NCBI GenBank assembly: GCA_014695295.1
Contig: JACJNY010000078.1
Coordinates: 1-64,000, forward strand
Direction of reading: 5' to 3'
DNA: 64,000 bases
Origin: Microcoleus sp. FACHB-61
Lineage (GTDB): Bacteria; Cyanobacteriota; Cyanobacteriia; Cyanobacteriales; Microcoleaceae
Both the position numbers and the translations under genes were made by a program. Below, in pieces: positions 45,072-54,379 of the stretch. How positions within the stretch are numbered: position 1 is the first letter of the stretch; each line of letters starts with the position of its first letter. Under the pieces are notes generated by a model that was not told the DNA's origin, made no database searches, and saw only the letters and a program-made list of their open reading frames with translations.

Positions 45072-45175
45072 TTCATCTGCGTGAATCAGCGTCAATCCAT
45101 TGTCATCTGCGGTTAATAAATTCTCTTTTTTTTACCGCAGATACAGGCAGATAAACACAGATTAACGCAGATGAA
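45072..45175. repeat. Nested inverted repeat with CATCTGCG modules
   Basis: Outer arms TTCATCTGCGT (45072-45082) and ACGCAGATGAA (45165-45175); inner arms ATCTGCGGT (45105-45113) and ACCGCAGAT (45134-45142) around a T-rich loop. It fills part of a 422-bp gap with no gene seen. It may be a dispersed repeat of its own family. Confidence 0.75.
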
Positions 45176-45314
45176 TTATCTCAAGTCCGGTTGCACGATC
45201 CGTGATTTTTGGCTGTTGGCTAGAGTTGACGCCCGACGATGCTACCGGAAGGGAGAGTGCTAGAGGTTTTGCTGCGGCGTAATATCAATGTTTCGTGAAA
45301 AATTGGTCTTAATT

Positions 45315-46133
45315 TTATTGATTTTTTTCCCCGCACGCCATCAACCAAAAACTCATCATCGATCGATCGCCCGCAGCTACAAACTCATCCCGCGAAACCA
45401 GATAGCTTTCTATTTCCGACTCTGAAATCAACCCCTGTTTGACCATTTGCAAAATGGGCCCGGAGTCGAGTAAAGGTTGAAACGCCTCAATTCCGATGAT
45501 ATCGCTGTGGCTGACAACTGCTTCTAAATCAACGCTAACAAACCCAGCTTCTTTGAGAATGCGGCACAGATTGCGCCCGACGCATAAATCGCCGCCGCGC
45601 GATGCTATCACCTGCTTAAATTTCTCGCGGACAATCTCGACTGACCAAGGCGGATTTGTCAGCCAAAACAAATCAGCATCGCTATCGATAATCACCAGTT
45701 TTCCCCCAGGCTTCAAGATGCGGAATATTTCTCTAGCTGCTGCGACGGGCTCTGGGAGGTGAACGAACAGCAAACGGGCGATCGCAAAATCGAAAGTGTT
45801 AGCCGCCAAACCAGTATCCGCAACCGACGCTTGGATGCGATCTACTCGATCGCCCCCTTTGTCCTGCAAATATCCTACTGCTTTTTCGTGCAGTACCGGG
45901 TCAATTTCTACCGCTGTTACCGAACTGTTTGGCAGCAATTCTAACAGTTTTTCGGTGAAAAATCCCGGCCCGCTACCCGCTTCCAAAACATTCATCCCGT
46001 CGGCTAAACCGAACCACTTTAAAGTGCGCGCTTCTTTTTCCCAACTGAGGAGAACTTGAGCTTTTAACCGCTGGATTTCTGCGTCAAGTTCCAGATTGTA
46101 CGTGTTTGCTTTATATGAACCTTCTGCTGCCAT
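45315..46133 (-). CDS. Class I SAM-dependent methyltransferase (272 aa)
   Basis: The Rossmann-type methyltransferase core is clear: motif I VLEAGSGPGFFTEKLL (about 49-64), motif II acidic Glu in VTAVEIDP, motif IV FDFAIARLLFVHLPEP, and motif VI LKPGGKLVIID. The long insertion and C-terminus give no substrate clue; the pattern suits small-molecule or lipid/quinone methylation rather than RNA or DNA. Length is typical. The gene is alone on the minus strand, divergent from the response regulator gene. Confidence 0.85.
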   Translation of the reverse strand: MAAEGSYKANTYNLELDAEIQRLKAQVLLSWEKEARTLKWFGLADGMNVLEAGSGPGFFTEKLLELLPNSSVTAVEIDPVLHEKAVGYLQDKGGDRVDRIQASVADTGLAANTFDFAIARLLFVHLPEPVAAAREIFRILKPGGKLVIIDSDADLFWLTNPPWSVEIVREKFKQVIASRGGDLCVGRNLCRILKEAGFVSVDLEAVVSHSDIIGIEAFQPLLDSGPILQMVKQGLISESEIESYLVSRDEFVAAGDRSMMSFWLMACGEKNQ

Positions 46134-46422
46134 ATAATCATCTTTATTCCTGCTTCGACACCTAGATTATAATAGAACTGCGCTTTAGCGCAATTCTCGT
46201 TGCGGACATCCACAACCCCAGTTGGCGGACAGATGCAGGACGGGAGCCAGGTAATTCCTCTATTGTAAGAAGATGAGCGAGACGATTTTAGATTGGGGAT
46301 TTGGGATTTTGAATGAGAATTTCAGCGGTTTAAAGCCCCTAGTTTCAACTAAACCACAAATCGAAAATCGAAAATCGTAAATCCCCAATCTAAAATGGGT
46401 TGACAGATTACCTAAACTGACG

Positions 46423-47118
46423 ATGTTGTTTGGCAACGAATCAACTATGCCCCAGACTTTACCTCAACCGGAGAAACGAACATTTTTAGTTGTGGATGAC
46501 CATGCGATGGTGTTAGGTGGCACGCTTAACATTCTGAAGCAAGAATATCCAGAGGCAGACATTCTGACGGCTCCGACTGCTCAGGCAGCCCTTCAGCAAA
46601 TAGCGCAGACGACCCCGGATTTGGTGATTGTGGATCTGGTGATGCCAGAGACGACCGGCGAAATAGCGCAAGCGAATTCAGGGCTTCAACTCCTCAAAAC
46701 GTTGATGGAGCAGTATCCGAGTCTGAATATTGTGGTGCAGAGTGCCCATGTTCGGACTTTAGTTTGGCTGAAACCGTCGATCGACAATCACATGGGCGGC
46801 TTCACAGTTGTCGATAAGAGCCAGCCGATGAAAGACTTGCTGGCAATGGTTGATTGGGCGCTGCACGAGCGGATTTATACACCCAGAGAGATCCGCAATG
46901 GGCTGCAACTCAAACCCGCCTGGATGCAGGTGTTGCAATTTGCTTTTCAAGAGAGCTTGCAGGATACTGCGATCGCCAAACGGATGAATGTTTCTGAACG
47001 CACAGTGCAGTGTTACTGGACTAAGATTCGAGATGTGCTAGAGGTGTATAAGGATGATGATAAGAATCTGCGGATTCAAACGGAAGTGCGAGCTAGGGAA
47101 CAAGGATTGATTGATTAG
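46423..47118 (+). CDS. Two-component response regulator, NarL/LuxR type (231 aa)
   Basis: The receiver domain (about 18-145) has acidic Asp25-Asp26, phospho-acceptor Asp71 in VIVDLVMPE and the Lys in VVDKSQP. It has an insert TTGEIAQANSG after the acceptor loop. The C-terminal domain (about 160-225) is a LuxR-type helix-turn-helix with SLQDTAIAKRMNVSERTVQCY. It should bind DNA when phosphorylated. The start may be the ATG at 46423 or at 46447; neither has a clear ribosome-binding site. The partner kinase is probably the CHASE2 protein encoded next, on the same strand after a 95-bp gap. Confidence 0.9.
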   Translation: MLFGNESTMPQTLPQPEKRTFLVVDDHAMVLGGTLNILKQEYPEADILTAPTAQAALQQIAQTTPDLVIVDLVMPETTGEIAQANSGLQLLKTLMEQYPSLNIVVQSAHVRTLVWLKPSIDNHMGGFTVVDKSQPMKDLLAMVDWALHERIYTPREIRNGLQLKPAWMQVLQFAFQESLQDTAIAKRMNVSERTVQCYWTKIRDVLEVYKDDDKNLRIQTEVRAREQGLID

Positions 47119-47156
47119 TGATATCAAGTCTGGTTAATTACTTATAAATCCTGTAG

Positions 47157-47191
47157 GGGCATCGGGCATCGGGCATCGGGCATCGGGCATC
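47157..47191. repeat. Heptamer array GGGCATC x5
   Basis: Five perfect tandem 7-bp copies sit in the 95-bp gap between the response regulator gene and the CHASE2 kinase gene. The same GCCC(C/G)AT-type heptamer, inverted, occurs at about 49421-49455 in the next gap. Confidence 0.9.
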
Positions 47192-47213
47192 GGCCAAACA
47201 GTCGTACAAAAGT

Positions 47214-49196
47214 ATGATAACTATTCAACCGGACATTATTATGAAGCCCGATCGATGGCAAGCAGTGAAAGCGGGCGTCACGACTTGGGGACGAGGAGCG
47301 CTTCCAGGGGTGATGGTGATTGTCGCTGTGATGATGGCTAGATTGAGCGGTGCGCTTCAGTTTTGGGAGTTGGTGGCGTTCGATCGATTTCTGCGTTTGC
47401 GTCCTCCTGAGCCAATGGATGAACGGATTGTAATTGTCGGCATCACTGAGGAGGATATTCAACGCGCTAGAACTTATCCGATTCCCGATCGCGATATTGC
47501 CGATTTACTCAAACGGTTGCAAACGTATCGACCGATCGCGATCGGGCTGGATATTGTCCGCGATATTCCGGTGGAACCGGGTAATGCTGAACTAACATCG
47601 GTGTTTCGCAGCAGCAAGAATGCGATCGGAGTGGAGATTGCTTTGCCCGATCGCAGTGGCTTTACCGTCGCACCTCCGCCCGCGCTACCACCCGAACAGG
47701 TTGGCTTTGCAGATGCCGTTCTCGATGCTGATGGCTACCAGCGCCGCAGTTTATTGGGCGCTGGTAGCCATCAGCAGGAATACCGTTTTTCCTTCGCGAT
47801 CCGGCTGGCAGAACTCTATTTAGCAACCCGAGGAATTAAGCTAGGTAATGGAATTCGCGATCGGGAGGCGATGCGCTTTGGCAGCATTGAATTTACCAGA
47901 GTGCAGTCAAACTCTGGCGGATATGTGGGGGCGGATGCTGGCGGGAACCAAATTTTACTGAATGTTCGCAGCGGGACAATGCCATTTCGCGTGCTTTCCC
48001 TGGAGCAAATCAAGGCGGGACAAGTAGATCCGAACTGGATTCGAGGCAAAATTGTGCTGATTGGGATGATGTCTTTTAGCGCGAAGGATTTGGCAAGTTC
48101 GGGTGCGATCGCAGGTATCAATCCCGGACGGATTTACGGAGTCGAAATGCAAGCCCACGAAACCAGCCAGATGATTAGCGCGGTGCTCGATCGGCGGTCG
48201 TTGCTTCAGGTTTGGGGGGAGGGTTGGGAAACGCTCTGGATTGCGGTCTGGGGACTCTTGGGGATGAGTTTGGGACAATTTCTGCGATCGCCCTGGAAAA
48301 TTTTGATCGGGCTCTTAGTCGCCAGCATTAGCCCGATCGCGCTCTGTTACTGGCTCATTCTTTTGGGATGGTGGGTGCCAATCGTACCTGTATTGCTTGT
48401 ACTCGTGTTGAATGGGGCTGGGTTGACGGCAGCGTTATTTTATCGCCACGAACAGGAACTCCGACTGCGGTTGGAGGAACGTCAATTTGCGATCGAGCAG
48501 ACCTTTAATGCAATTCATAGCGGCCCGTTACAAACATTGGTTGGGATTTTGAGAACTGCTCAAGGAGAAGCCACACCGTCGCCATTTCTACCGGAGTTGC
48601 AACGCTTGAATCAAGAATTGCGGGCAGTTTACGGCTCTGTGCAACGAGACGCGATCGCGGATGAACCGCATCTCCGCATGGGGAGTGCGATCGAATTGGC
48701 CCTGCAGGCTCCATTGCATGAATTGCTCTATAAAGTCTATTCCAACACGCTCGAACAAGAATTGCCCTACCTCAAAACGATCAAATTCAAAATTGTGCAG
48801 TTCGATCCCTTGAACACCTCGCATCTGCGGTTGGAACACAAGCGAGCACTCTGCCGCTTTCTGGAAGAAGCGCTCTGCAATGTGGGGAAACACGCGATCG
48901 AAGCCACTCGCTTGACTGTAATTTGCACTCAGGAAGGCGATCGGCAGGTGATTCGGGTGGCGGATAATGGTAGGGGGAAACCGTCTCAGTCAGAAACGCT
49001 TAGCTTGGCTGAAATCGATCGAGACAGGGAAACAACCGAAGATCCAAACCCTAAACTTCAACCTTCAGGATTAGGAACTCAGCTTGCAAAGAACTTAGCC
49101 AAACAGTTAGGGGGAGCATTTCGGCGCTATCCGAATCAGCCGAAGGGGACAGTGTGCGAGTTAACCTGGTCAGCAAAACGGCGGTGGTTCTGGTGA
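47214..49196 (+). CDS. CHASE2-domain sensor histidine kinase (660 aa)
   Basis: A first membrane helix (about 24-42) is followed by a large periplasmic CHASE2 domain (about 45-325; phrases ITEEDIQRARTYPIPDRDIADLL, GLDIVRDIP and IVLIGMM), then membrane segments at about 335-410, the CHASE2 plan. The cytoplasmic part has the phospho-acceptor His435 in FNAIHSGPLQTL, of the NarX/DesK-like HisKA_3 kind, and an ATPase domain with N-box ALCNVGKHAIEAT and G-box VADNGRGKP and GLGTQLAK. An alternative start is the ATG at 47241. It should sense an envelope signal and phosphorylate the upstream regulator. Confidence 0.92.
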   Translation: MITIQPDIIMKPDRWQAVKAGVTTWGRGALPGVMVIVAVMMARLSGALQFWELVAFDRFLRLRPPEPMDERIVIVGITEEDIQRARTYPIPDRDIADLLKRLQTYRPIAIGLDIVRDIPVEPGNAELTSVFRSSKNAIGVEIALPDRSGFTVAPPPALPPEQVGFADAVLDADGYQRRSLLGAGSHQQEYRFSFAIRLAELYLATRGIKLGNGIRDREAMRFGSIEFTRVQSNSGGYVGADAGGNQILLNVRSGTMPFRVLSLEQIKAGQVDPNWIRGKIVLIGMMSFSAKDLASSGAIAGINPGRIYGVEMQAHETSQMISAVLDRRSLLQVWGEGWETLWIAVWGLLGMSLGQFLRSPWKILIGLLVASISPIALCYWLILLGWWVPIVPVLLVLVLNGAGLTAALFYRHEQELRLRLEERQFAIEQTFNAIHSGPLQTLVGILRTAQGEATPSPFLPELQRLNQELRAVYGSVQRDAIADEPHLRMGSAIELALQAPLHELLYKVYSNTLEQELPYLKTIKFKIVQFDPLNTSHLRLEHKRALCRFLEEALCNVGKHAIEATRLTVICTQEGDRQVIRVADNGRGKPSQSETLSLAEIDRDRETTEDPNPKLQPSGLGTQLAKNLAKQLGGAFRRYPNQPKGTVCELTWSAKRRWFW

Positions 49197-49554
49197 TCGG
49201 TGTGGTTCACGCTTGTTATATCAACCGTCAAGACGGTTAGGGTTCGATCGCTCCTAGCCAAGGGCGGGCACGGGGGCACCGCCCCTACTAAGGGGGGGAC
49301 AAAAACTTGGTCAAAGTCCCCCTTATTAAGGGGGATTTAGGGGAATCGAGACTCGGCTACCAGCGAGAGATACATAGGGTTTCAGGCTTAAGTTGTCACC
49401 AATAGTCCAGGACTATTCCCAATGCCCGATGCCCCATGCCCGATGCCCCATGCCCAATATCTTTGCACCTTCCCGCAAACGACGCTTGCGGGCAGTCCTC
49501 TATTGTGTTTGTGTATTGTTGATTACTGTAGAAATAGTTACAGAGGGGATTGCG
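49197..49554. repeat. Repeat-filled gap between CHASE2 kinase and DUF928 genes
   Basis: From 49312 to 49353 it carries the 42-base element also found at 11546-11587 (one mismatch). Before it lies a GGGCGGGCACGGGGGCACCGCCC hairpin (about 49263-49285). At about 49421-49455 lies an irregular heptamer array of GCCCGAT and GCCCCAT units. The upstream extension of the DUF928 frame into this array is an artefact. No separate gene is seen. Confidence 0.8.
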
Positions 49555-50310
49555 ATGATGACTCACGAGTTGAAGCGTCGAACCGTTTACTCTGCGGGTA
49601 TTGCGAGTTTAATGCTGAGTGTTTCGTTCTGGATCGCTCCTGTAGCGCTGGCAAAATACACTCCTCCTGAAAACCCTTCTAAACCGAAAGAAACGGGGAC
49701 GAATACCACTCGCGGCGGCAGTTGCGAAGCTAATTCATCGGCGAGATTGACTGCCTTAGTGCCGTTTAGCCATGTGGGAGAGACGATTTCTAGGCATCCG
49801 ACTTTTACCTGGTTTGTACCCGATCGCACTTCTCGTCCGCTGCAATTCCGGCTCTTTACTCGCACGGGACAACTGCTCTACAGAACCGAGATGCAGAGTC
49901 AGCCAGGAATCATGTCGGTTGCTTTGCCCTCAAATCTGCCCCAACTGTCGATCGGGCAATCCTATCAGTGGCAAGTGGTGTTGGTGTGCGATCCGAATGT
50001 TCCTTCGAGCAATGTGGTGGCGGCGGCAGAAATCCAAGTCGTTGGGCCTGCCGCTTCGTTGCAGACTCAACTTGCAGCGGCGCAAACTCCCCAACAGCGG
50101 ATCGACCTGTATGCGGAGTCTGGGCTGTGGTATGACGCGATCGCCGAAGCACGCAAAGCCTCTGAGACTTCTCAAAGCCAAGCGGCTGTGCTGGAATTGC
50201 TAGATGCTCTTGCTAGTTCGGAAGCCGAACCTTTGAAAGACTGGAGCGATCGCTTGAAGCAAATTAGAGCGATCGAACAACAACGCCAACTTCCTCAACC
50301 AAAACCCTAA
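49555..50310 (+). CDS. DUF928-domain exported protein (251 aa)
   Basis: The start at 49555 has GAGGGG before it and gives a clean signal peptide (MMTHELKRRTVYSAGIASLM ...); the 54 extra residues of the longest frame are translated repeat. The mature protein has a Pro/Lys-rich linker and the DUF928 domain (about 60-215) with LTALVPFSHVGETISRHPTFTWFVP, the common opening of this cyanobacterial family. It ends in a helical segment resembling half a TPR. DUF928 genes are often next to CHASE2 and CHAT genes in cyanobacteria. The next gene begins after 6 bases, so the two are cotranscribed. Confidence 0.88.
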   Translation: MMTHELKRRTVYSAGIASLMLSVSFWIAPVALAKYTPPENPSKPKETGTNTTRGGSCEANSSARLTALVPFSHVGETISRHPTFTWFVPDRTSRPLQFRLFTRTGQLLYRTEMQSQPGIMSVALPSNLPQLSIGQSYQWQVVLVCDPNVPSSNVVAAAEIQVVGPAASLQTQLAAAQTPQQRIDLYAESGLWYDAIAEARKASETSQSQAAVLELLDALASSEAEPLKDWSDRLKQIRAIEQQRQLPQPKP

Positions 50311-50316
50311 AATTCT

Positions 50317-53300
50317 ATGAAATCTTTATCGTTAAAACTACTTAAATCAAGCGCTCGTCAAGTGCGATCGGGCTTTCTCTTTCCCCTAGCCTTTTGCCTT
50401 TTGTCTGTTGCCTTTTACATTCCTCCGCATTTCTCACTCCCGGCTGCTGCTCAAACTACCGATGCTCGTGAAGCAGAGGGCGATCGGCTCTTGCTGCAGG
50501 GCAACCAACAGTATCGGATCGGCCAATTAAAAGCAGCGTTGAATTCCTGGCAACAGGCACTGCAAATTTATCGCGCCCTCAAAAACCGCCCAGGGGAGGG
50601 TTTGGCACTGAGCCTTTTGGGACTCGCTTACCACTCTCTGGGCAACTACGCCAAAGTCATTGAGTATGGGCAGCAGACTTTAACCATTGCCCGCGAAATT
50701 AAAAACCGCCCTGCGGAAAGTCGAACACTGAAGGATTTGGGAGCCGCTTACCTCTTTCTAGGCAACTCGGCCAAAGCCATCGAGTATTCACAGCAGAGTT
50801 TAGCCATCGCTGGCGAAATTAAAGACCGCCAAATTGAAGGTGAGGCACTAGGTAATTTGGGAGCTGCTTACCTCTTTCTGGGCAACTCGGCCAAAGCCAT
50901 TGAGTATTCACAGCAGAGTTTAGCCATCGCTGGCGAAATTAAAGACCGCCAAACAGAACGTTGGGCACTGGGCAGTTTGGGACTCGCTTACAGATCTCTG
51001 GGCGACTCGGCCAAAGTTATTGAGTATTCACAGCAGAGTTTAGCCATCGCCCGCGAAATTAAAGACCGCCAAGGGGAGGGTTTTGCACTAGGTTTTTTGG
51101 TAAATGCTTACGGCTCTCTGGGCAACTATACCCAAGCCATTGAGTATTCACAGCAGAGTTTAGCCATCGCCCGCGAAATTAAAGACCGCCGAATGGAGGG
51201 TTTAGCACTAGGCGCTTTGGGAGCTAGTTACAACTATCTGGGCAATTATGCCAAAGCCATTGAGTATTCACAGCAACTGTTAGTTATCGCCCGCGAAATT
51301 AAACACCGCCCAGGAGAAGGTGCAGCACTGGTCGAGTTGGGAAATGCTTACCGCTCTCTGGGCAACTATGCCCGAGCCATTGAGTATTCACAGCAGAGTT
51401 TAGCCATCGCCCGCGAAACTAAAGACCGCCCCGGGGAAGGTGTAGCACTGGGTAATTTGGGACTCGTTTACATCGATCTGGGCAACTATGCCCGAGCCAT
51501 TGAGTATACACAGCAGCGCTTAGCCATCGCCCGCGAAACTAAAGACCGCCGAGGGGAAGGTGCAGCACTGGGTAATTTGGGACTCGCTTACATCAATCTA
51601 GGCGACTATACCCGAGCCATTGAGTATACACAGCAGCGCTTAGCCATCGCCCGCGAAATTAAAGACCGCCTTGGAGAAGGTGCAGCACTGGGTAATTTGG
51701 GAATCGCTTACATCAATCTGGGCGACTATGCCAAAGCCATTGAGTATACACAGCAACAGTTAGTCATCACCCGCGAAATTAAATACCGCCTTGGGGAAGG
51801 GAATGCTCTGGGCAATTTGGGAATCGCTTACGGCTCTCTGGACAACTCGGCCAAAGCCATTGAGTATACACAGCAACATTTAGCGATTGCCCGCGAAATT
51901 AAAGACCGCCGAGGGGAAGGGACAGCACTGGGCCAGTTGGGAATCGTTTACCTCAAGCTGGGTAGCTATGCCAAAGTCATTGAGTATACACAGCTCAGTT
52001 TAGCGATTGCCCGCGAAATTAAAGACCGCCGAGGGGAAGGTGCAGCACTGGGCAATTTGGGAATCGCTTACATCGATCTGGGCAACTATACCCAAGCCAT
52101 CAAGTATGCACAGCAGTGCTTAGCCATCGCCCGCGAAATTAAAGACCGCCTTGGAGAAGGTAGGGTACTAGGCAATTTAGGATTCGCTTACCGCTCTCTG
52201 GGCAACTATCCCCAAGCCATTGAGTATATACAGCAGCGCTTAGCGATTGCCCGCGAAATTAAAGACCGCAACGGGGAAGGTACGGCGCTCCACAACCTCG
52301 GAGCGACGTTCTTAAAGGCGGGCAACCCAACAGAAGCTGAGAAAATGCTCATCAATGGGATTCAAGTTTGGGAATCAATGCGGCAAATGCTCGGTTCTAA
52401 CGACGCGAATAAAGTCTCCATCTTTGAAGGACAAGCTGGCACCTATAACCTTCTGCAACAAGTTCGGGTGGCTCAGAATAACCCCATCGCCGCCTTAGAA
52501 ATTGCCGAACGGGGACGTGCCCGTGCCTTTGTCGATTTACTCACACAGCGCTTATCCTCTGGTGATGCCAATCCGGTCATTACCGCTGCTCCCAACCAGG
52601 ATCAAATCCGACAAATTGCCAAAGCACAGAATGCCACTTTGGTGCAGTATTCGATCATCTACGACAACTTTCAGATTGAGGGCAAACAAGTAGGGCGAGA
52701 ATCCGCGCTCTACATTTGGGTGATTCAACCTACGGGCGAGATCGCGTTCCGCGAAGTAGACCTCAAACCCCTGTGGCAAAAACACCACGCCTCCCTAGCC
52801 AGCTTGATCGTTGGCAATCAAGAATTCCTGGCTGTCCGCAGTCGCAGCAGTCTTGGCTCCACCCAACCCCAACCCGACTTACCGACACTGCATCAACTGC
52901 TGATCGATCCCATTGCCAGCCTCCTACCCAAAGACCCTAATGCCCACGTCATATTCATTCCCCAAAAATCGCTTTTCCAGGTGCCTTTTCCCGCCCTGCA
53001 AGACTCTGGCGGCACTTACTTAATCGAAAAACACACCATTCTTACCGCCCCTTCGATTCAAGTATTGGATTTGACTCGACAACAACGACAGAAGCTAGCA
53101 CAGAAGCAATCCAACAGCGGCAGGGCTCTAGTATTGGGCAATCCCACGATGCCGAGCGTGTCTCTCTCTCCGGGAGAGCCCAAGCAGCAATTGTCTCCTC
53201 TACCGGGAGCCGAAGCTGAAGCGATCGCGATCGCGCCTCTGCTCAACACTCAAGCCATCACAGGCGCACAAGGGACAAAAGCCCAGATCGTCCAAAAAAT

Positions 53301-53733
53301 GCCCCAAGCATCGATCATTCACCTCGCAACGCATGGATTGCTCGATGATGTGCGCGGATTGGGAAGTGCGATCGCCCTGGCTCCGAATGGTAGCGATGAC
53401 GGCTTATTGACTGCAGAAGAGATTTTTGACATGAAACTGCAAGCAAATTTAGTCGTTTTGAGTGCTTGCAACACTGGAGAAGGGAGAATTACCGGGGATG
53501 GAGTGATTGGCTTGTCGCGCGCTTTAATTTCGGCAGGAGTGCCGAGTGTAATTGTTTCTTTATGGGCGGTTCCCGATGCGCCGACATCCGAATTGATGAA
53601 AGCATTTTATCAAAACTTGCAAAATAATCCCGACAAAGCACAGGCATTGCGGCAGGCAATGTTAACCACGATGAAAACTCATCCTGGGCCGCGAAATTGG
53701 GCAGCGTTCACGTTAATTGGGGAGGCCGAGTAA
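50317..53733 (+). CDS. Exported TPR-CHAT caspase-like protein (1138 aa), copy 1
   Basis: The N-terminus is a signal peptide (SARQVRSGFLFPLAFCLLSV ... AAAQ, cleaved near residue 46), so the protein is outside the cytoplasm. Residues ~55-670 form at least 15 TPR units of 40 residues, with the phrase AIEYSQQSLAIAREIKDR repeated 14 times in variants. Residues ~800-1135 are a CHAT domain with the caspase-like dyad His1006 (HLATHG) and Cys1051 (LSACNTGEG). CHAT proteases elsewhere (separase-like and type III-E CRISPR-associated Csx29) cut specific partners when triggered through a TPR region. All key residues are intact. It follows the DUF928 gene by 6 bases and the response regulator/CHASE2 pair upstream. 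Confidence 0.93.
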   Translation: MKSLSLKLLKSSARQVRSGFLFPLAFCLLSVAFYIPPHFSLPAAAQTTDAREAEGDRLLLQGNQQYRIGQLKAALNSWQQALQIYRALKNRPGEGLALSLLGLAYHSLGNYAKVIEYGQQTLTIAREIKNRPAESRTLKDLGAAYLFLGNSAKAIEYSQQSLAIAGEIKDRQIEGEALGNLGAAYLFLGNSAKAIEYSQQSLAIAGEIKDRQTERWALGSLGLAYRSLGDSAKVIEYSQQSLAIAREIKDRQGEGFALGFLVNAYGSLGNYTQAIEYSQQSLAIAREIKDRRMEGLALGALGASYNYLGNYAKAIEYSQQLLVIAREIKHRPGEGAALVELGNAYRSLGNYARAIEYSQQSLAIARETKDRPGEGVALGNLGLVYIDLGNYARAIEYTQQRLAIARETKDRRGEGAALGNLGLAYINLGDYTRAIEYTQQRLAIAREIKDRLGEGAALGNLGIAYINLGDYAKAIEYTQQQLVITREIKYRLGEGNALGNLGIAYGSLDNSAKAIEYTQQHLAIAREIKDRRGEGTALGQLGIVYLKLGSYAKVIEYTQLSLAIAREIKDRRGEGAALGNLGIAYIDLGNYTQAIKYAQQCLAIAREIKDRLGEGRVLGNLGFAYRSLGNYPQAIEYIQQRLAIAREIKDRNGEGTALHNLGATFLKAGNPTEAEKMLINGIQVWESMRQMLGSNDANKVSIFEGQAGTYNLLQQVRVAQNNPIAALEIAERGRARAFVDLLTQRLSSGDANPVITAAPNQDQIRQIAKAQNATLVQYSIIYDNFQIEGKQVGRESALYIWVIQPTGEIAFREVDLKPLWQKHHASLASLIVGNQEFLAVRSRSSLGSTQPQPDLPTLHQLLIDPIASLLPKDPNAHVIFIPQKSLFQVPFPALQDSGGTYLIEKHTILTAPSIQVLDLTRQQRQKLAQKQSNSGRALVLGNPTMPSVSLSPGEPKQQLSPLPGAEAEAIAIAPLLNTQAITGAQGTKAQIVQKMPQASIIHLATHGLLDDVRGLGSAIALAPNGSDDGLLTAEEIFDMKLQANLVVLSACNTGEGRITGDGVIGLSRALISAGVPSVIVSLWAVPDAPTSELMKAFYQNLQNNPDKAQALRQAMLTTMKTHPGPRNWAAFTLIGEAE

Positions 53734-53788
53734 GTTTTTAGGAATAGCGAATTGGCTTAATGTTTTTTTCCTAAATTTTATCCTAAAT

Positions 53789-53924
53789 TATATCAATTCC
53801 GGTTGTACCGGAATCATAGAGCAGACGGCAGTGCGGTTTCCCTACCCAAAATAACATTGTAGGGAAACCGCACTGCCGTATCCTTTTCGGATACTAATAA
53901 TTCCGATGGTATCGGAAACGATCT
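53789..53924. mobile_element. MITE-like element, about 136 bp (copy 2)
   Basis: Ends with the same inverted repeat as the 23314 element (cores TTCCGGTTGTACCGGAAT and ATTCCGATGGTATCGGAA). Inside are a CAGACGGCAGTGCGGTTTCCC segment and its inverted partner AGGGAAACCGCACTGCCGTATC. The core differs from copy 1 but keeps its inverted design. It follows the TPR-CHAT gene and precedes the duplicated leader. Confidence 0.65.
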
Positions 53925-53992
53925 TTATTCTTTAGTCGGCGCCGGCCGACTTTGTTTGTGTAGACGCGGTTTCAACCGCCGAGTTATCTGTG

Positions 53993-54139
53993 CGTCTCAA
54001 TCTCAAAACAGATGGCAGTGAACCATCTACTCTACATATTCACATACTTTGCACTTTCCCGCAATCTATTTTGCACCCGGTACTTCATCAAGTCTGTGGG
54101 TAGAACGAATGATTTTCCCATCTGGGTTGCTTAAGATTT
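53993..54139. repeat. Duplicated leader segment, copy 1
   Basis: About 147 bases nearly identical to 55121-55267, each located upstream of a gene start (the broken kinase and the S8 protease). It includes TATTCACATACTTTGCACTTTC and a GTCTGTGGGTAGAACGAATG stretch. The gap between the first CHAT gene and this gene (646 bp) is otherwise repeats. Confidence 0.85.
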
Positions 54140-54280
54140 TAGTCAAGTGTTAAGAGGATTTTTTTAGGGCTTTACAAGCCTATCCCTCAGAATCTCGACG
54201 ATTAATGGGCGACAATACATCCGAATTTGTTACTTTGTCGATCGGGTTAAAAAATTTACGACTCATTTAGGATTGCTATA

Positions 54281-54366
54281 TCAACTGTCAACTGTCAACT
54301 ATCAACTAAGAGGGCGGGTTCTCTTGGCACCGCCCCTACCACAGGTCAACTGTCAACTGTCAACTT
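54281..54366. repeat. Heptamer TCAACTG arrays flanking a hairpin
   Basis: Four 7-bp units (TCAACTG x2, TCAACTA x2; 54281-54308), then a GGGCGG...CCGCCC hairpin (about 54312-54335), then three more TCAACTG/T units (54346-54366), 13 bases before the ATG of the broken kinase gene. Confidence 0.9.
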
Positions 54367-54379
54367 ACTGCGTAACTTT

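Noticed and set aside
49393-49554. N-terminal extension of the DUF928 protein
   Set aside because: It translates a heptamer repeat (PMPHARCPMP-like); the ATG at 49555 has a ribosome-binding site and a signal peptide.
50550-52310. Regular 120-bp spaced repeats that could look like a CRISPR or satellite array
   Set aside because: They keep one open frame and encode 40-residue TPR units. The same holds for 57600-59350 and, with 126-bp period, 12447-13420.
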